From the NCBI GenBank assembly GCA_035527845.1, contig DATKZT010000062.1, positions 43,455-107,454 on the forward strand: a stretch of 64,000 bases of DNA, given 5' to 3'. Below are positions 8,427-15,724 of the stretch, piece by piece (within the stretch, counting starts at the first letter, position 1; each line of letters starts with the position of its first letter). Both the position numbers and the translations under genes were made by a program. The stretch comes from JAUWKC01 sp035527845 (GTDB taxonomy: Bacteria > Planctomycetota > Phycisphaerae > Sedimentisphaerales > Anaerobacaceae). The notes beneath the pieces were generated by a model that saw only the letters and a list, made by a program, of their open reading frames with translations, did no database searches and had not been told where the DNA came from.

Positions 8427-9500
8427 ATGAGAGCCGATAAAGACAAGATCACGCGGCGGACGTTTCTGCGGAGGACTTCGCTGGCTGCGGCCGGTGCGCT
8501 GGCGGCAAAGGGATGCACTTCCAGCAAGGTCACAAAGCCGACAGGTCACTCGAAGATACTCAGTTACAACCCCAATATGGGATACCGGCGGTTGGGCAAG
8601 ACGGGTCTGATGATCTCTGAAATCAGTCTGGGCGGGCACGGCGGGTTCTACGAAGAAGGCGGGGTTGAAAACCGCAGAGCGGTGCTCGACCGCGCGACAG
8701 AACTGGGGCTCAATTACGTCGATAATAACATAGCGGACGAATGCAAGCTCTACGGCAAGGCGATGGACGGCACGCGACGGCAAAACTGGCATATTGGTTT
8801 TGCATCCTGGCCGCAAAAGGTCACGGAGGAATATGAGAAGGAGCTTTCCAGAGAGGGCATGATCAAATCCATCGAAGACCGCCTGAAGGACTACAGAACC
8901 GATTACCTTGATATCTGGCGTCCTGTCGGGGCCACCTGGGGTGAAGGGCAAAAGAATATCCCGACAATGTTTATGGTCAGTCCCCGTGCCCTGGATATGG
9001 TGGCAGAGGTATTTGAGGAGGTGCACAGGCAGGGCAAGGTCCGCTGGCTTGCAATCTCGGCTCATAACCCAAAGGTGTTCCGTCGGGTACTTAACGAATA
9101 TCCGCAGTTCTCCGTGATAATCTTCCCATATCTGTTTCTCACCAGAGAGTTAGGCGGCGACAGTCTTCTGGCTCTGGCGAATGAAAAGGACGTGGGGGTG
9201 ATTGGGCTGAAGCCTTTTGGGGCCGGAACCACTTTCAACATCAAGCCCAGCCAGATTAGCGGGCGTGTGGATGAAAAAGCCGCCAGTCTTGTGAAAGAAA
9301 TGCTGGCCGAACCGCGCATCTCGGCTGTAATCCCGGGCGTTAATATCCCGGAGCAACTGGAGGTAAATGTCAAGGGTTCGTATGAGCGGAATAGGCCGAT
9401 GACATCTGCCGACCGAGAAGCCATCCGCCAATGCACCGAGAGCTACTATGCGAACCTTACGCCGGAGTATCAATGGTTGAGAAATTGGGAAAGGGTGTGA
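8427..9500 (+). CDS. Tat-exported aldo/keto reductase-fold protein
   Basis: 357 residues from the ATG at 8427, chosen over an upstream in-frame TTG at 8403 because GAAGGAGGG (8414-8422) sits just before it. The N-terminus has a twin-arginine signal (TRRTFLRRTSLAAAG) ending in a lipobox-like AAKGC. The body is an aldo/keto reductase TIM barrel: GYRRLGKTGLMISEISLGG, a YVDNNIADE region in place of the usual DTA block, and a C-terminal GVIGLKPFGAG. These are NAD(P)H oxidoreductases; many secreted planctomycete members have unassigned substrates. It overlaps the cytochrome gene by 28 nt, so the two are probably co-transcribed. Confidence 0.85.
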   Translation: MRADKDKITRRTFLRRTSLAAAGALAAKGCTSSKVTKPTGHSKILSYNPNMGYRRLGKTGLMISEISLGGHGGFYEEGGVENRRAVLDRATELGLNYVDNNIADECKLYGKAMDGTRRQNWHIGFASWPQKVTEEYEKELSREGMIKSIEDRLKDYRTDYLDIWRPVGATWGEGQKNIPTMFMVSPRALDMVAEVFEEVHRQGKVRWLAISAHNPKVFRRVLNEYPQFSVIIFPYLFLTRELGGDSLLALANEKDVGVIGLKPFGAGTTFNIKPSQISGRVDEKAASLVKEMLAEPRISAVIPGVNIPEQLEVNVKGSYERNRPMTSADREAIRQCTESYYANLTPEYQWLRNWERV

Positions 9501-9928
9501 GTTTGGCTTTGGTCTTTGGCGTGCCATCTGTGTGGCTGTTGATCTTCGCGTACTCATGCAGTGCGCCACCTGCCGACGGCTTTCGGACGAGTGCGGCCGA
9601 GTCCACCGGCGAGATTGATGCGCTCGGCGCGAATGCCGCCTGCTATGTGTGCCATATCGGTTTTGTCAAAGAGCAAATCAGCAAAGTCCACCTGAGTGGG
9701 GACATTGGCTGTATTGATTGCCACGGTCTAAGCGCCCCACACGCCAACGACGAGAACATAGGCGCCACGCCGCCTGACATCACGTTCGAGCGTGACGAGG
9801 TTGACACAATGTGCCTGAAGTGTCACAGTATGCACGAGATATCGGCTGAAGAGCTTGCCAGGTATCAATCGCATCCGGTGTGCACGGATTGCCATGGCGG
9901 CCACAGGCTGAGCGGGCCGCCCGTTTAA
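9473..9928 (+). CDS. small tetraheme c-type cytochrome, exported
   Basis: 151 residues from the ATG at 9473, inside the 3' end of the reductase gene. An N-terminal hydrophobic signal ends at a lipobox-like AYSCS. Four CxxCH heme-binding motifs are present (CYVCH, CIDCH, CLKCH, CTDCH), with extra histidines suitable as distal ligands (for example CHSMHE). This suggests a periplasmic or membrane-anchored electron carrier of the NapC/NrfH or doubled-CXXCH kind. Its coupling to the upstream Tat aldo/keto reductase suggests it could carry electrons for that enzyme, which is inference only. Confidence 0.85.
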   Translation: MVEKLGKGVSLALVFGVPSVWLLIFAYSCSAPPADGFRTSAAESTGEIDALGANAACYVCHIGFVKEQISKVHLSGDIGCIDCHGLSAPHANDENIGATPPDITFERDEVDTMCLKCHSMHEISAEELARYQSHPVCTDCHGGHRLSGPPV

Positions 9929-9945
9929 GTTAAAAGGAGCAGGTT

Positions 9946-10716
9946 ATGTCAGATAATAAGGTTACACGCAGAGGCCTTTTGCAAAGCGGTTCTTTGATGG
10001 CGGCGGGTGCGGTTTCAGGTGTATTGAGCCTGACTGGATGCGTTTCGACCCCGACAGACAAATCACCCAGGCGTCGGGCTGTTCTCTGGGTGGGTGGATT
10101 TGCACACGACTTTGATGCCTTTGCTGAGATTATGACCGATTTCCTGCCTAAGCGCATCCCCATGGATATCGAGGTAGTCCGTGACGGCAGGTTCCTCGAT
10201 TCACCACAGGCACGCAGACCCGATGTGATTATCATGAACCACTGCTTCAAATCCGCCGATGGTGTGCTCACGGAGGGCCAGAAAACCAAGCTGCTCGAGA
10301 CGGTTCGTAGGGGGACCGGGGTGGTGGCTATCCACGCTTCGTACTACTCCTTCCTTGAGTGGGACCAATGTCGCCAGATTTATGGCGCCAAATTCATCGA
10401 CCACGAGGAAGTTGACATTATGATAGAAGTCAGGATGGTGGATAGAAATCATGCTGTCACGAGAGGACTGCCCGAATCTTTCGCGGTGCACAGTGAGCTG
10501 TACCAGTCTACGCAGCTGGCGGCTGATTGTCATTTGCTGGCGGTGGCCAGGGAAAAAGGTACTGAGGCCGAGTACCCGTCCGTTTGGACCAATGAGTACG
10601 GAGATGGCCGGGTTGTGACAATCCTGCCCGCCCATTGGCCGGATTCTTACCGATCAAAAGACTTTCAAGAACTCATTGTTCAGAGTGTAAACTGGGCAAT
10701 GCCGGGTTTGGTGTGA
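9946..10716 (+). CDS. Tat-exported ThuA-like (glutamine amidotransferase-fold) protein
   Basis: 256 residues. The twin-arginine signal TRRGLLQSGSLMAAG ends in a lipobox (LTGC). The mature domain is ThuA-like: RRAVLWVGGFAHDF at its start, then VIIMNHC and GTGVVAIHASYYSF, and a terminal HWPDSYRSKDFQELIVQSVNWA. ThuA-like proteins have a class I amidotransferase-like fold and occur with secreted sugar-degrading enzymes; their reaction is mostly undefined. It lies 17 nt after the cytochrome gene with AAAAGGAGCAGG before the ATG, making it the third gene of the operon. Confidence 0.85.
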   Translation: MSDNKVTRRGLLQSGSLMAAGAVSGVLSLTGCVSTPTDKSPRRRAVLWVGGFAHDFDAFAEIMTDFLPKRIPMDIEVVRDGRFLDSPQARRPDVIIMNHCFKSADGVLTEGQKTKLLETVRRGTGVVAIHASYYSFLEWDQCRQIYGAKFIDHEEVDIMIEVRMVDRNHAVTRGLPESFAVHSELYQSTQLAADCHLLAVAREKGTEAEYPSVWTNEYGDGRVVTILPAHWPDSYRSKDFQELIVQSVNWAMPGLV

Positions 10717-10727
10717 TGAATAAGGCT

Positions 10728-10892
10728 TCTGCGAGATTGAAGGTTAGGCATGTATTATTTAAGAAAATCCATCTTTCGATTTTCTTAAATAGTCACTTGA
10801 CTATTTGATAAAGAATAACTTACAGTTCGAAAAGAAAAAATCGAAAAACGATTTTTTCTTTTCAAAGTATGCCTAACCTTCAGATTTGCAGA
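10728..10892. repeat. 165-bp inverted-repeat element with nested hairpins
   Basis: The outer 24-nt arms (10728-10751 and 10869-10892) match at 20 of 24 positions, with the innermost 14 bp perfect (TGAAGGTTAGGCAT and its complement). Inside lie a perfect 13-bp hairpin (10757-10769 / 10778-10790, 8-nt loop), an 8-bp stem AATAGTCA/TGACTATT (10788-10795 / 10798-10805) that partly competes with it, and a perfect 15-bp hairpin (10829-10843 / 10849-10863, AAAAA loop). The element fills the gap between the ThuA gene and the next gene, so it may be a MITE-like insertion or a structured leader/attenuator. Confidence 0.75.
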
Positions 10893-10927
10893 GTCCATTG
10901 AGACGAACAGGAAAGGAGCAGGACAAA

Positions 10928-11773
10928 ATGAAATTGGGTATGCACGTAGATAATTGGCGGCATTTCGACGTCTCTTACGAAGTTCCGTGTCAGTTCGCCA
11001 AAGATCATGGTTTGGATTACGTTGAGTTCGGCACGATTGACGGCGACTATTTTATCCAGGCTTTGGGGTACAATCCGCATATACCGCTGCATTCCGACCC
11101 GCTGAAACTCAAGGACTATTTGGACGGGATGGGATTGAAGGTTTCACAGCTCGATGCTGCTTATCCTATGTCATCTCCGGAGGGTCAATTCAGGGGTGTC
11201 GGCTATACCATCCGAAGCATCCAGTTCGCCAGGGCGCTGGGCTGTCCGTGCGTGGACACCACCGACGGCGGCCGCAAACCGCAAGGCTACACCGACGATG
11301 AGGTCATGACGCTGATAAAGCAATACTACCGGGTGGTTCTCGAATGGGCCCAAAGATACGATATCATTATCAACGTCGAGCCCCACGGTCCGTACACCAC
11401 CAATCCGGATACTATGGAGCAGATATTGAGTCTTTACGATTCACCGTACCTGAGGATGAACTTTGACACGGGCAATACATTCATTGCCGGTCAGGACCCG
11501 GTGAAGTTCCTGAAGCGCTTCCGACATAAGGTCTCGCACCTTCACATAAAAGACGTGAGCAAAGAACTGGCCGAAGCGGTACGGGGCGGCCTGACGGGTA
11601 TCGCCTCGTCGGTGGTGGCAATCGGTGAAGGGGTCAATGCCGAGAACATTGCCGGCTGCATAGAATTGCTCAAAGAAACTGAATTCGACGGCGTCTTATC
11701 CATCGAGTGCGAGGCCGCGCCTGGCAAAGTGGAGCAGAGCCTCGAATGGCTCCGCAAGGAGATTGCCCGGTAG
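10928..11773 (+). CDS. sugar phosphate isomerase/epimerase (TIM barrel)
   Basis: 281 residues from the ATG at 10928, preceded by AAAGGAGCAGG. The xylose isomerase-like/AP endonuclease 2-type TIM barrel is recognisable from KLGMHVDNW at the start, NVEPHG and MNFDTGNT in the middle, SHLHIKD, and a terminal GVLSIECEA. The Glu, Asp, His and Glu of these blocks normally bind the catalytic metal. No export signal is seen, so it is cytoplasmic. It follows the exported reductase, cytochrome and ThuA genes and may process the sugar they release. The inverted-repeat element separates it from them. Confidence 0.85.
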   Translation: MKLGMHVDNWRHFDVSYEVPCQFAKDHGLDYVEFGTIDGDYFIQALGYNPHIPLHSDPLKLKDYLDGMGLKVSQLDAAYPMSSPEGQFRGVGYTIRSIQFARALGCPCVDTTDGGRKPQGYTDDEVMTLIKQYYRVVLEWAQRYDIIINVEPHGPYTTNPDTMEQILSLYDSPYLRMNFDTGNTFIAGQDPVKFLKRFRHKVSHLHIKDVSKELAEAVRGGLTGIASSVVAIGEGVNAENIAGCIELLKETEFDGVLSIECEAAPGKVEQSLEWLRKEIAR

Positions 11774-11809
11774 AGGGCTGCGTTTCCAAACCGTCCGGAG
11801 CAGAAAATC

Positions 11810-12022
11810 TTATTCGATCAGCGCTTTGAGGTAGGCAAGACTTCGGCTGGCCTGGTCGAAGGTATCACATTCGGCAGAGAGCACGCCGTCGTAGCCGACA
11901 TTCCTGAGTACCTCGATGACACCGGGCAAATCCACTTCGCCGTCGCCCGGAGCCACCTTTTCTATGCGCCGGTTTTCTTCGGATTTGCCCTTTTGACAGG
12001 CCGTGACCGCTCGTAGATTCAT
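11810..12022 (-). pseudogene. C-terminal remnant of a sugar phosphate isomerase/epimerase
   Basis: The 70-residue reading frame matches only the last strand-helix unit of a TIM-barrel isomerase: VDLPGVIEVLRNVGYDGVLSAECDTF then SRSLAYLKALIE. The end parallels the terminal segment of the intact isomerase at 10928-11773 (GVLSIECEA and SLEWLRKEI). The rest of the barrel is missing, so this is a truncated relic rather than a gene. It is convergent with the intact copy. Confidence 0.7.
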
Positions 12023-12048
12023 AAGTTTTGTGGCTTGGCGCCAAATTA

Positions 12049-12207
12049 TTAAGGGAATATCTTTTGTAACAATCGTTCGAGTCTTTGAAGAAGCGATACA
12101 GGATATTCTCGTCTCAATCGGTCGTCTTCAAGATCGACGTGCAAGGTCCCGCCTTCGGCGTAGCGCAGGACGATGTCGCTTATTATAAGTGGAATGGATG
12201 CGTTTTA
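12049..12207 (-). pseudogene. short unidentified coding remnant
   Basis: A reverse-strand frame of about 50 codons, with no start codon, reads as a natural-looking tail (RYAEGGTLHVDLEDDRLRRE, then a Leu/Arg-rich helix) and ends at a stop at 12049-12051. It sits behind the isomerase remnant and may be another broken gene end. I do not recognise the family and confidence is low. Confidence 0.3.
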
Positions 12208-12221
12208 AGAGGATATGTATC

Positions 12222-13367
12222 TCAGTTTTTGCCGTTCTTTCTCTTCGGCTGGAGGATGAAAATATGGTATTCGCCGTTTATTCTTTCTCCGCAGCCGAGT
12301 ATCTGTCCTTTGTTGTTGATATCTACTATGCCAAAGCTCTTCCATTGAGGATCGGCGGCGAATATGTTATCGAGATCTACACATCCATGCTGTTCGGACC
12401 AGATGAAAGGACACGGCCTTGTTTGTCTTCTTTTCTTTAAAAACCATTTACCGACAGACCAGGACCATGTTCTTTTTTGATAAGCCCCTATCAATTGTCC
12501 ATTGTCATTTAATGCAATCCGCCAATCCAAGGATATGTTATCTATTTTTTTAATAGGCCGCACACTGTTTTTTTCATCCCATATAACCATATAACAGTTT
12601 CCTTTGGAATCAGATGAATGCCCCAAAACCTGGCTTCTATTATTTACAGCAAATGCAGCACTTGTTTTTCCGCCGAGAGTTCCAAGGTCGGTCATACCGT
12701 TGACGTCGTCCCATATAAATGCGCGTCTATAACCTTCATCGGTTTCAGAGCATCCTGCGACTTGCCCTTTATCATTTATTGAATATGCCACACTTTGTTT
12801 TCCACCGAGTGTTCCGAGCAGTGTGAAGCCTTTTTCTTTGTCCCAAATAAATGCCTCACACAGAGATGGATCGGGTTTTTCGATAGTACCGACTATCCTG
12901 CCTTTATTGTTTATTTCGATGTTAGCGAGACCTGTAATTGTTCCACCTTCGCTGATGATATCAGTCGTTCCGCTTTCAGGATCCCAGATGAAAAGACGAC
13001 ACGCAGGGAGTACGGGACTTATTTCGTCACTCCCGACTACCTGAGCTCTGTTGTTGATATCCAACGCCTGGAGACCACTGCAGCGCTTATCGATTTCATT
13101 GAAACCATTGACATCATCGTAAACGAATGCACGGCTCCCGCCGTATAACAAGCCGTTTACAGGGGTAAAGTGTCCCACTATCTGCCCGTGATCGTTTATC
13201 GCGTCTGGTTCTATATGGTCGCGTCCGAAGTTGCCGAGGTCGATGATGCCGTATTGGGGCGGTTTATGTAATAAAAAGGATAAGGCCGACCACAGAATCA
13301 TCGCTGCAGCAGCGATCGGCATCAGGATATATATCCTGGATTTCCCATTTACAGTCTCACAAAACAT
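12222..13367 (-). CDS. HAF-repeat membrane-anchored extracytoplasmic protein
   Basis: 381 residues from the ATG at 13367, chosen because GGAG lies 6 nt upstream; the frame is open to 13400. A membrane or signal helix (IYILMPIAAAAMILWSALSF) is followed by seven or so HAF-type repeats with the pattern DLGTLGGKTSAAFAVNNRSQ and IWD..NG. These repeats form beta-propeller-like extracellular domains of unknown role (known of the family). The promoter and leader match those of two other envelope genes in this window. Confidence 0.8.
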   Translation of the reverse strand: MFCETVNGKSRIYILMPIAAAAMILWSALSFLLHKPPQYGIIDLGNFGRDHIEPDAINDHGQIVGHFTPVNGLLYGGSRAFVYDDVNGFNEIDKRCSGLQALDINNRAQVVGSDEISPVLPACRLFIWDPESGTTDIISEGGTITGLANIEINNKGRIVGTIEKPDPSLCEAFIWDKEKGFTLLGTLGGKQSVAYSINDKGQVAGCSETDEGYRRAFIWDDVNGMTDLGTLGGKTSAAFAVNNRSQVLGHSSDSKGNCYMVIWDEKNSVRPIKKIDNISLDWRIALNDNGQLIGAYQKRTWSWSVGKWFLKKRRQTRPCPFIWSEQHGCVDLDNIFAADPQWKSFGIVDINNKGQILGCGERINGEYHIFILQPKRKNGKN

Positions 13368-13420
13368 AATTTTCTCCATTCGCGTCCAATGATTCGACAA
13401 TAACTTGCGTGAACTGTCAA
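13361..13420 (-). promoter_or_regulatory. promoter/leader cassette, copy A
   Basis: On the minus strand TTGACA (13415-13420) is followed after 17 bp by TCGAAT (13392-13397), then GAATGGAGAAAATTATG, where the ATG is the start of the HAF gene. The same arrangement recurs upstream of the lipoprotein gene at 14020 and, more weakly, upstream of the gene at 51906. Confidence 0.6.
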
Positions 13421-13467
13421 GGATTTCCTTTTCCGAGGCCGGCGAATGGTAAAAGAGAGCATTTGTG

Positions 13468-13507
13468 GGCTTGAGATTCTTCGCTGCGCGCTCAGAAGGA
13501 CAACGAC
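13468..13507. repeat. dispersed intergenic repeat fragment
   Basis: A string beginning GAGATTCTTCGCTGCGCGCT and ending in AGAAGGACAACG is very similar to a dispersed intergenic unit present in many bacterial genomes (recalled). No gene uses it here. It lies between the HAF gene and the lipoprotein gene. Confidence 0.45.
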
Positions 13508-13540
13508 TCTCCGGTCTATGCGGCTTGTTCGTACAGGCTC

Positions 13541-14020
13541 TCAGTCGGGTTTTGTGAGGATGACCGGCGTTTTATGCAGCTCGGGCTTTTCGGTGCGCCA
13601 GTTCATATCCATGCTGTGGCTTCCTTCGTTGAAATCGAACTTGACCTCCATGTCGGTGAGGGCGGTGACGATATAGACGTCGCGGGTGACCTGCCTGCCA
13701 TCGGGCCAGACCGCCCTGAAACGGTGCGGTCCCACCGGCAGCATGATCTCGTCTTTGCCCTCCACATACTCACCGCCGTCGATATGAAGCTGCGCCCCGG
13801 GCGGGCTCACTTTCACCGCCGCGAGCCCTATATCCTTGTACTCCTGCACGATCTTGTGAATCAGGTCCACTTGCGGCTGCATCATTTTCATCACTTCCTC
13901 CGTCCGCTTTATGGCCTTCTTTTTTTCCCTCTCCACTTCCGACCGCGACGGCCGGCCGGAATTGCAGCCGGCATTGAGGCACCACACCAGACAAAGCAGC
14001 ATCAACAAATTCTTTTTCAT
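13541..14020 (-). CDS. PEGA-domain-like lipoprotein
   Basis: 159 residues from the ATG at 14020, which has GGGAGGC 4 nt upstream; an in-frame upstream ATG at 14065 lacks one. The signal peptide (KKNLLMLLCLVWCLNAGC) ends in a lipobox. A charged helical stretch (~25-55) precedes a small beta domain with PEGA features (VSPPGAQLHIDGGEYVEG, LPVGPHRFRAVWPDG). PEGA domains are found on bacterial surface proteins and probably serve binding or anchoring. The gene has a 17-bp-spaced promoter and a leader shared with two other envelope genes. Confidence 0.75.
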   Translation of the reverse strand: MKKNLLMLLCLVWCLNAGCNSGRPSRSEVEREKKKAIKRTEEVMKMMQPQVDLIHKIVQEYKDIGLAAVKVSPPGAQLHIDGGEYVEGKDEIMLPVGPHRFRAVWPDGRQVTRDVYIVTALTDMEVKFDFNEGSHSMDMNWRTEKPELHKTPVILTKPD

Positions 14021-14083
14021 TGCAGCCTCCCTGTTTCCAAAATTGCGAGTTACATTTTCTGCCATTTCCGATTCAAACCATTC

Positions 14084-14144
14084 GAAGACACAATTCTCTC
14101 CGTACGACCTCAGGAATTCTACAAGAAACCACTTGGACTATCAA
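14084..14144 (-). promoter_or_regulatory. promoter/leader cassette, copy C
   Basis: On the minus strand TTGATA (14139-14144), a 17-bp spacer and TAGAAT (14116-14121) are followed by a conserved block, ACGGAGAGAATTGTGTCTT (within 14084-14107). Here the position equivalent to the HAF start codon is GTG, opening a 13-codon frame that ends before the lipoprotein ATG at 14020. Confidence 0.6.
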
Positions 14145-14257
14145 GGATTTCATGGAACATGGATTTGTCCTCCGAAGCATTGTTAATAGACTATTTGTTG
14201 GTTGGTCATGTGCCGGCGTTCAAGACTTGGAGGCGACCTGGTTGTTTAGCCGGCCCG

Positions 14258-14515
14258 CTAAACGTGTTGCTCCCCTGACGTTTTTGAGAGTCGATGGCAT
14301 ACAAGGAACAGAAAGCCTGCCGCCAAGGGAGGCAGAACGAAGACGAAGTTGAAGGGCAGTGCGGAAGGTGTGAAAAATTCCCCGATAGTGACGTGTAGAT
14401 GAGGGACCCCCACCAGAAAGCAAGTAATCAGCAGCACGCCATCCAGCAGCAGCACACCTCCTGCGAATGCTTCCTTTGCCCACACGCTCGCGATTATAGC
14501 GGCGCCCATAAACAT
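14258..14515 (-). CDS. small membrane protein of unknown function
   Basis: 85 residues, very hydrophobic, with probable membrane segments GAAIIASVWAKEAFAGG, VLLLDGVLLITCFLVGV and NFVFVLPPLAAGFLFLVC. Its frame opens right after the stop of the LamG gene upstream on the same strand (28 nt to this ATG), and the intervening codons also read as hydrophobic residues, so the true start could be a non-ATG codon nearer the LamG stop. It is probably co-transcribed with that gene. No family recognised. Confidence 0.5.
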   Translation of the reverse strand: MFMGAAIIASVWAKEAFAGGVLLLDGVLLITCFLVGVPHLHVTIGEFFTPSALPFNFVFVLPPLAAGFLFLVCHRLSKTSGEQHV

Positions 14516-14542
14516 CAGAAGGGCTATGAGCAGGATTACGAC

Positions 14543-15373
14543 CTAATGAGCTTTTTGATAGAGCTGCCGGACTTCTTCGGCCGATAAGGCGCGGTCGTAA
14601 ATGCGCACATCGTCGATCGAGCCGTCGACCGTCTGCCTTCCTGCGCTCCAACCGCCAATCTCCAAATTGGCGCCATCTATTACCTGGCAGGTGTCTAACT
14701 CCATGGAATTCTCAAGATATCCATTAACATAAAGATAAGCCCTGGGACAATCTCTGACGGCGACGATGTGCACCCATTGGTCACTATCGTGAGGAGTCCG
14801 TGAACGGAGGCGTGCCACTGTTCCGTCATCCATGACGAAATTGATTTTCCCACCATTAATTTCATCTCTTCCATACAGTCCAAACCAGTGGTCCGCATAA
14901 GTATGAATCAGTTCAACAATAGTGCTGCTATCTCTATATTTTGCCCACAGTACCAAACTGAATTTGGTGACAGAAAACGCGGGCGAGTCGGGAATTGATA
15001 CGTAGTCATCCACGCCGTCGAAATGCAGTGCACCGTCGAGCATCCCTTTGGTGTGTTCCGCTCCATGAACTGTTCCGTGGTGGCCGCCTGCCGAATCGTA
15101 CGCTATCGAACCCTCGGTCTCGTCGAACTTCCACCATGCGATGAGGCCCCGGACCGGTCCGGATGCGGGCCTCCGGCTGTAATAGCTGCTTAGCGCCGGG
15201 GAAGCGGGCGGCTGTCGAACCGGCATATCGACGGCACCAAACCAGTATGCAGCCAGACCGGCAAGCCCAAGAAGAAGCAGACCCGCAAAGATTGCACAGA
15301 ATCCCAGGAGTTTCCCCCTTTCCATGGCCGCATACCTTTCAAGAGTCTGGGTGTCTCGCCTTATCATATGCAT
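14543..15373 (-). CDS. membrane-anchored LamG/concanavalin A-like protein
   Basis: 276 residues. An N-terminal segment with a transmembrane helix (LLGFCAIFAGLLLLGLAGLA, ~22-42) is followed by a LamG-like jelly-roll domain from ~75: GLIAWWKFDETEGSIAYDSA, DGALHFDGVDDYVSIPD, WVHIVAVRD, and the end motif GSIDDVRIYDRALSAEE. Such domains bind carbohydrate or other ligands and are abundant in planctomycete secreted proteins. No catalytic domain accompanies it. The short cytoplasmic tail precedes a single-pass anchor. The exact start among two nearby ATGs is uncertain. Confidence 0.8.
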   Translation of the reverse strand: MHMIRRDTQTLERYAAMERGKLLGFCAIFAGLLLLGLAGLAAYWFGAVDMPVRQPPASPALSSYYSRRPASGPVRGLIAWWKFDETEGSIAYDSAGGHHGTVHGAEHTKGMLDGALHFDGVDDYVSIPDSPAFSVTKFSLVLWAKYRDSSTIVELIHTYADHWFGLYGRDEINGGKINFVMDDGTVARLRSRTPHDSDQWVHIVAVRDCPRAYLYVNGYLENSMELDTCQVIDGANLEIGGWSAGRQTVDGSIDDVRIYDRALSAEEVRQLYQKAH

Positions 15374-15724
15374 GAGCGTACATTACTGCCTCTCGATACG
15401 CAATATATTTGACCTGACATTTCCCTATCACCTAATACCTGGTACTCCTGCACACCACGGCCTCTATAATAGCACAATATCCGGTTCGATTTCAATACTT
15501 CAGACCGTCAACTCGTCCAACATTCCTGTCAGAAAGGCCCCCAATATACCAATTCGCTGAAAATCCAACGTTTTCGCACTTTTTTGACGCACCCTGACCG
15601 GTCTTCGCACTCGACAATTGGTTTGTCTGCTTTGATATATTCGAAACCAGCTTGCCCGCTCTGGACAAACTCTTTTGCCATAAATCGGGATCAAATGCGC
15701 CACTTCTATATACCAAACCCGGGT
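15374..15724. other. 351-bp interval without a convincing gene
   Basis: This is the space between two minus-strand genes. A 74-codon reverse-strand frame (15492-15716, TTG start) reads FDPDLWQKSLSRAGKLVS and onward, but has no ribosome-binding site or recognisable family. I leave it uncalled. No clear promoter or terminator was found. Confidence 0.4.

Noticed and set aside
8085..9065. 326-codon reverse-strand frame
   Set aside because: It is antisense to the well-supported aldo/keto reductase gene and its translation is low-complexity Pro/Arg-rich with no domain.
15492..15716. 74-codon reverse-strand frame upstream of the LamG gene
   Set aside because: TTG start, no Shine-Dalgarno, no family resemblance; it may be repeat-derived.
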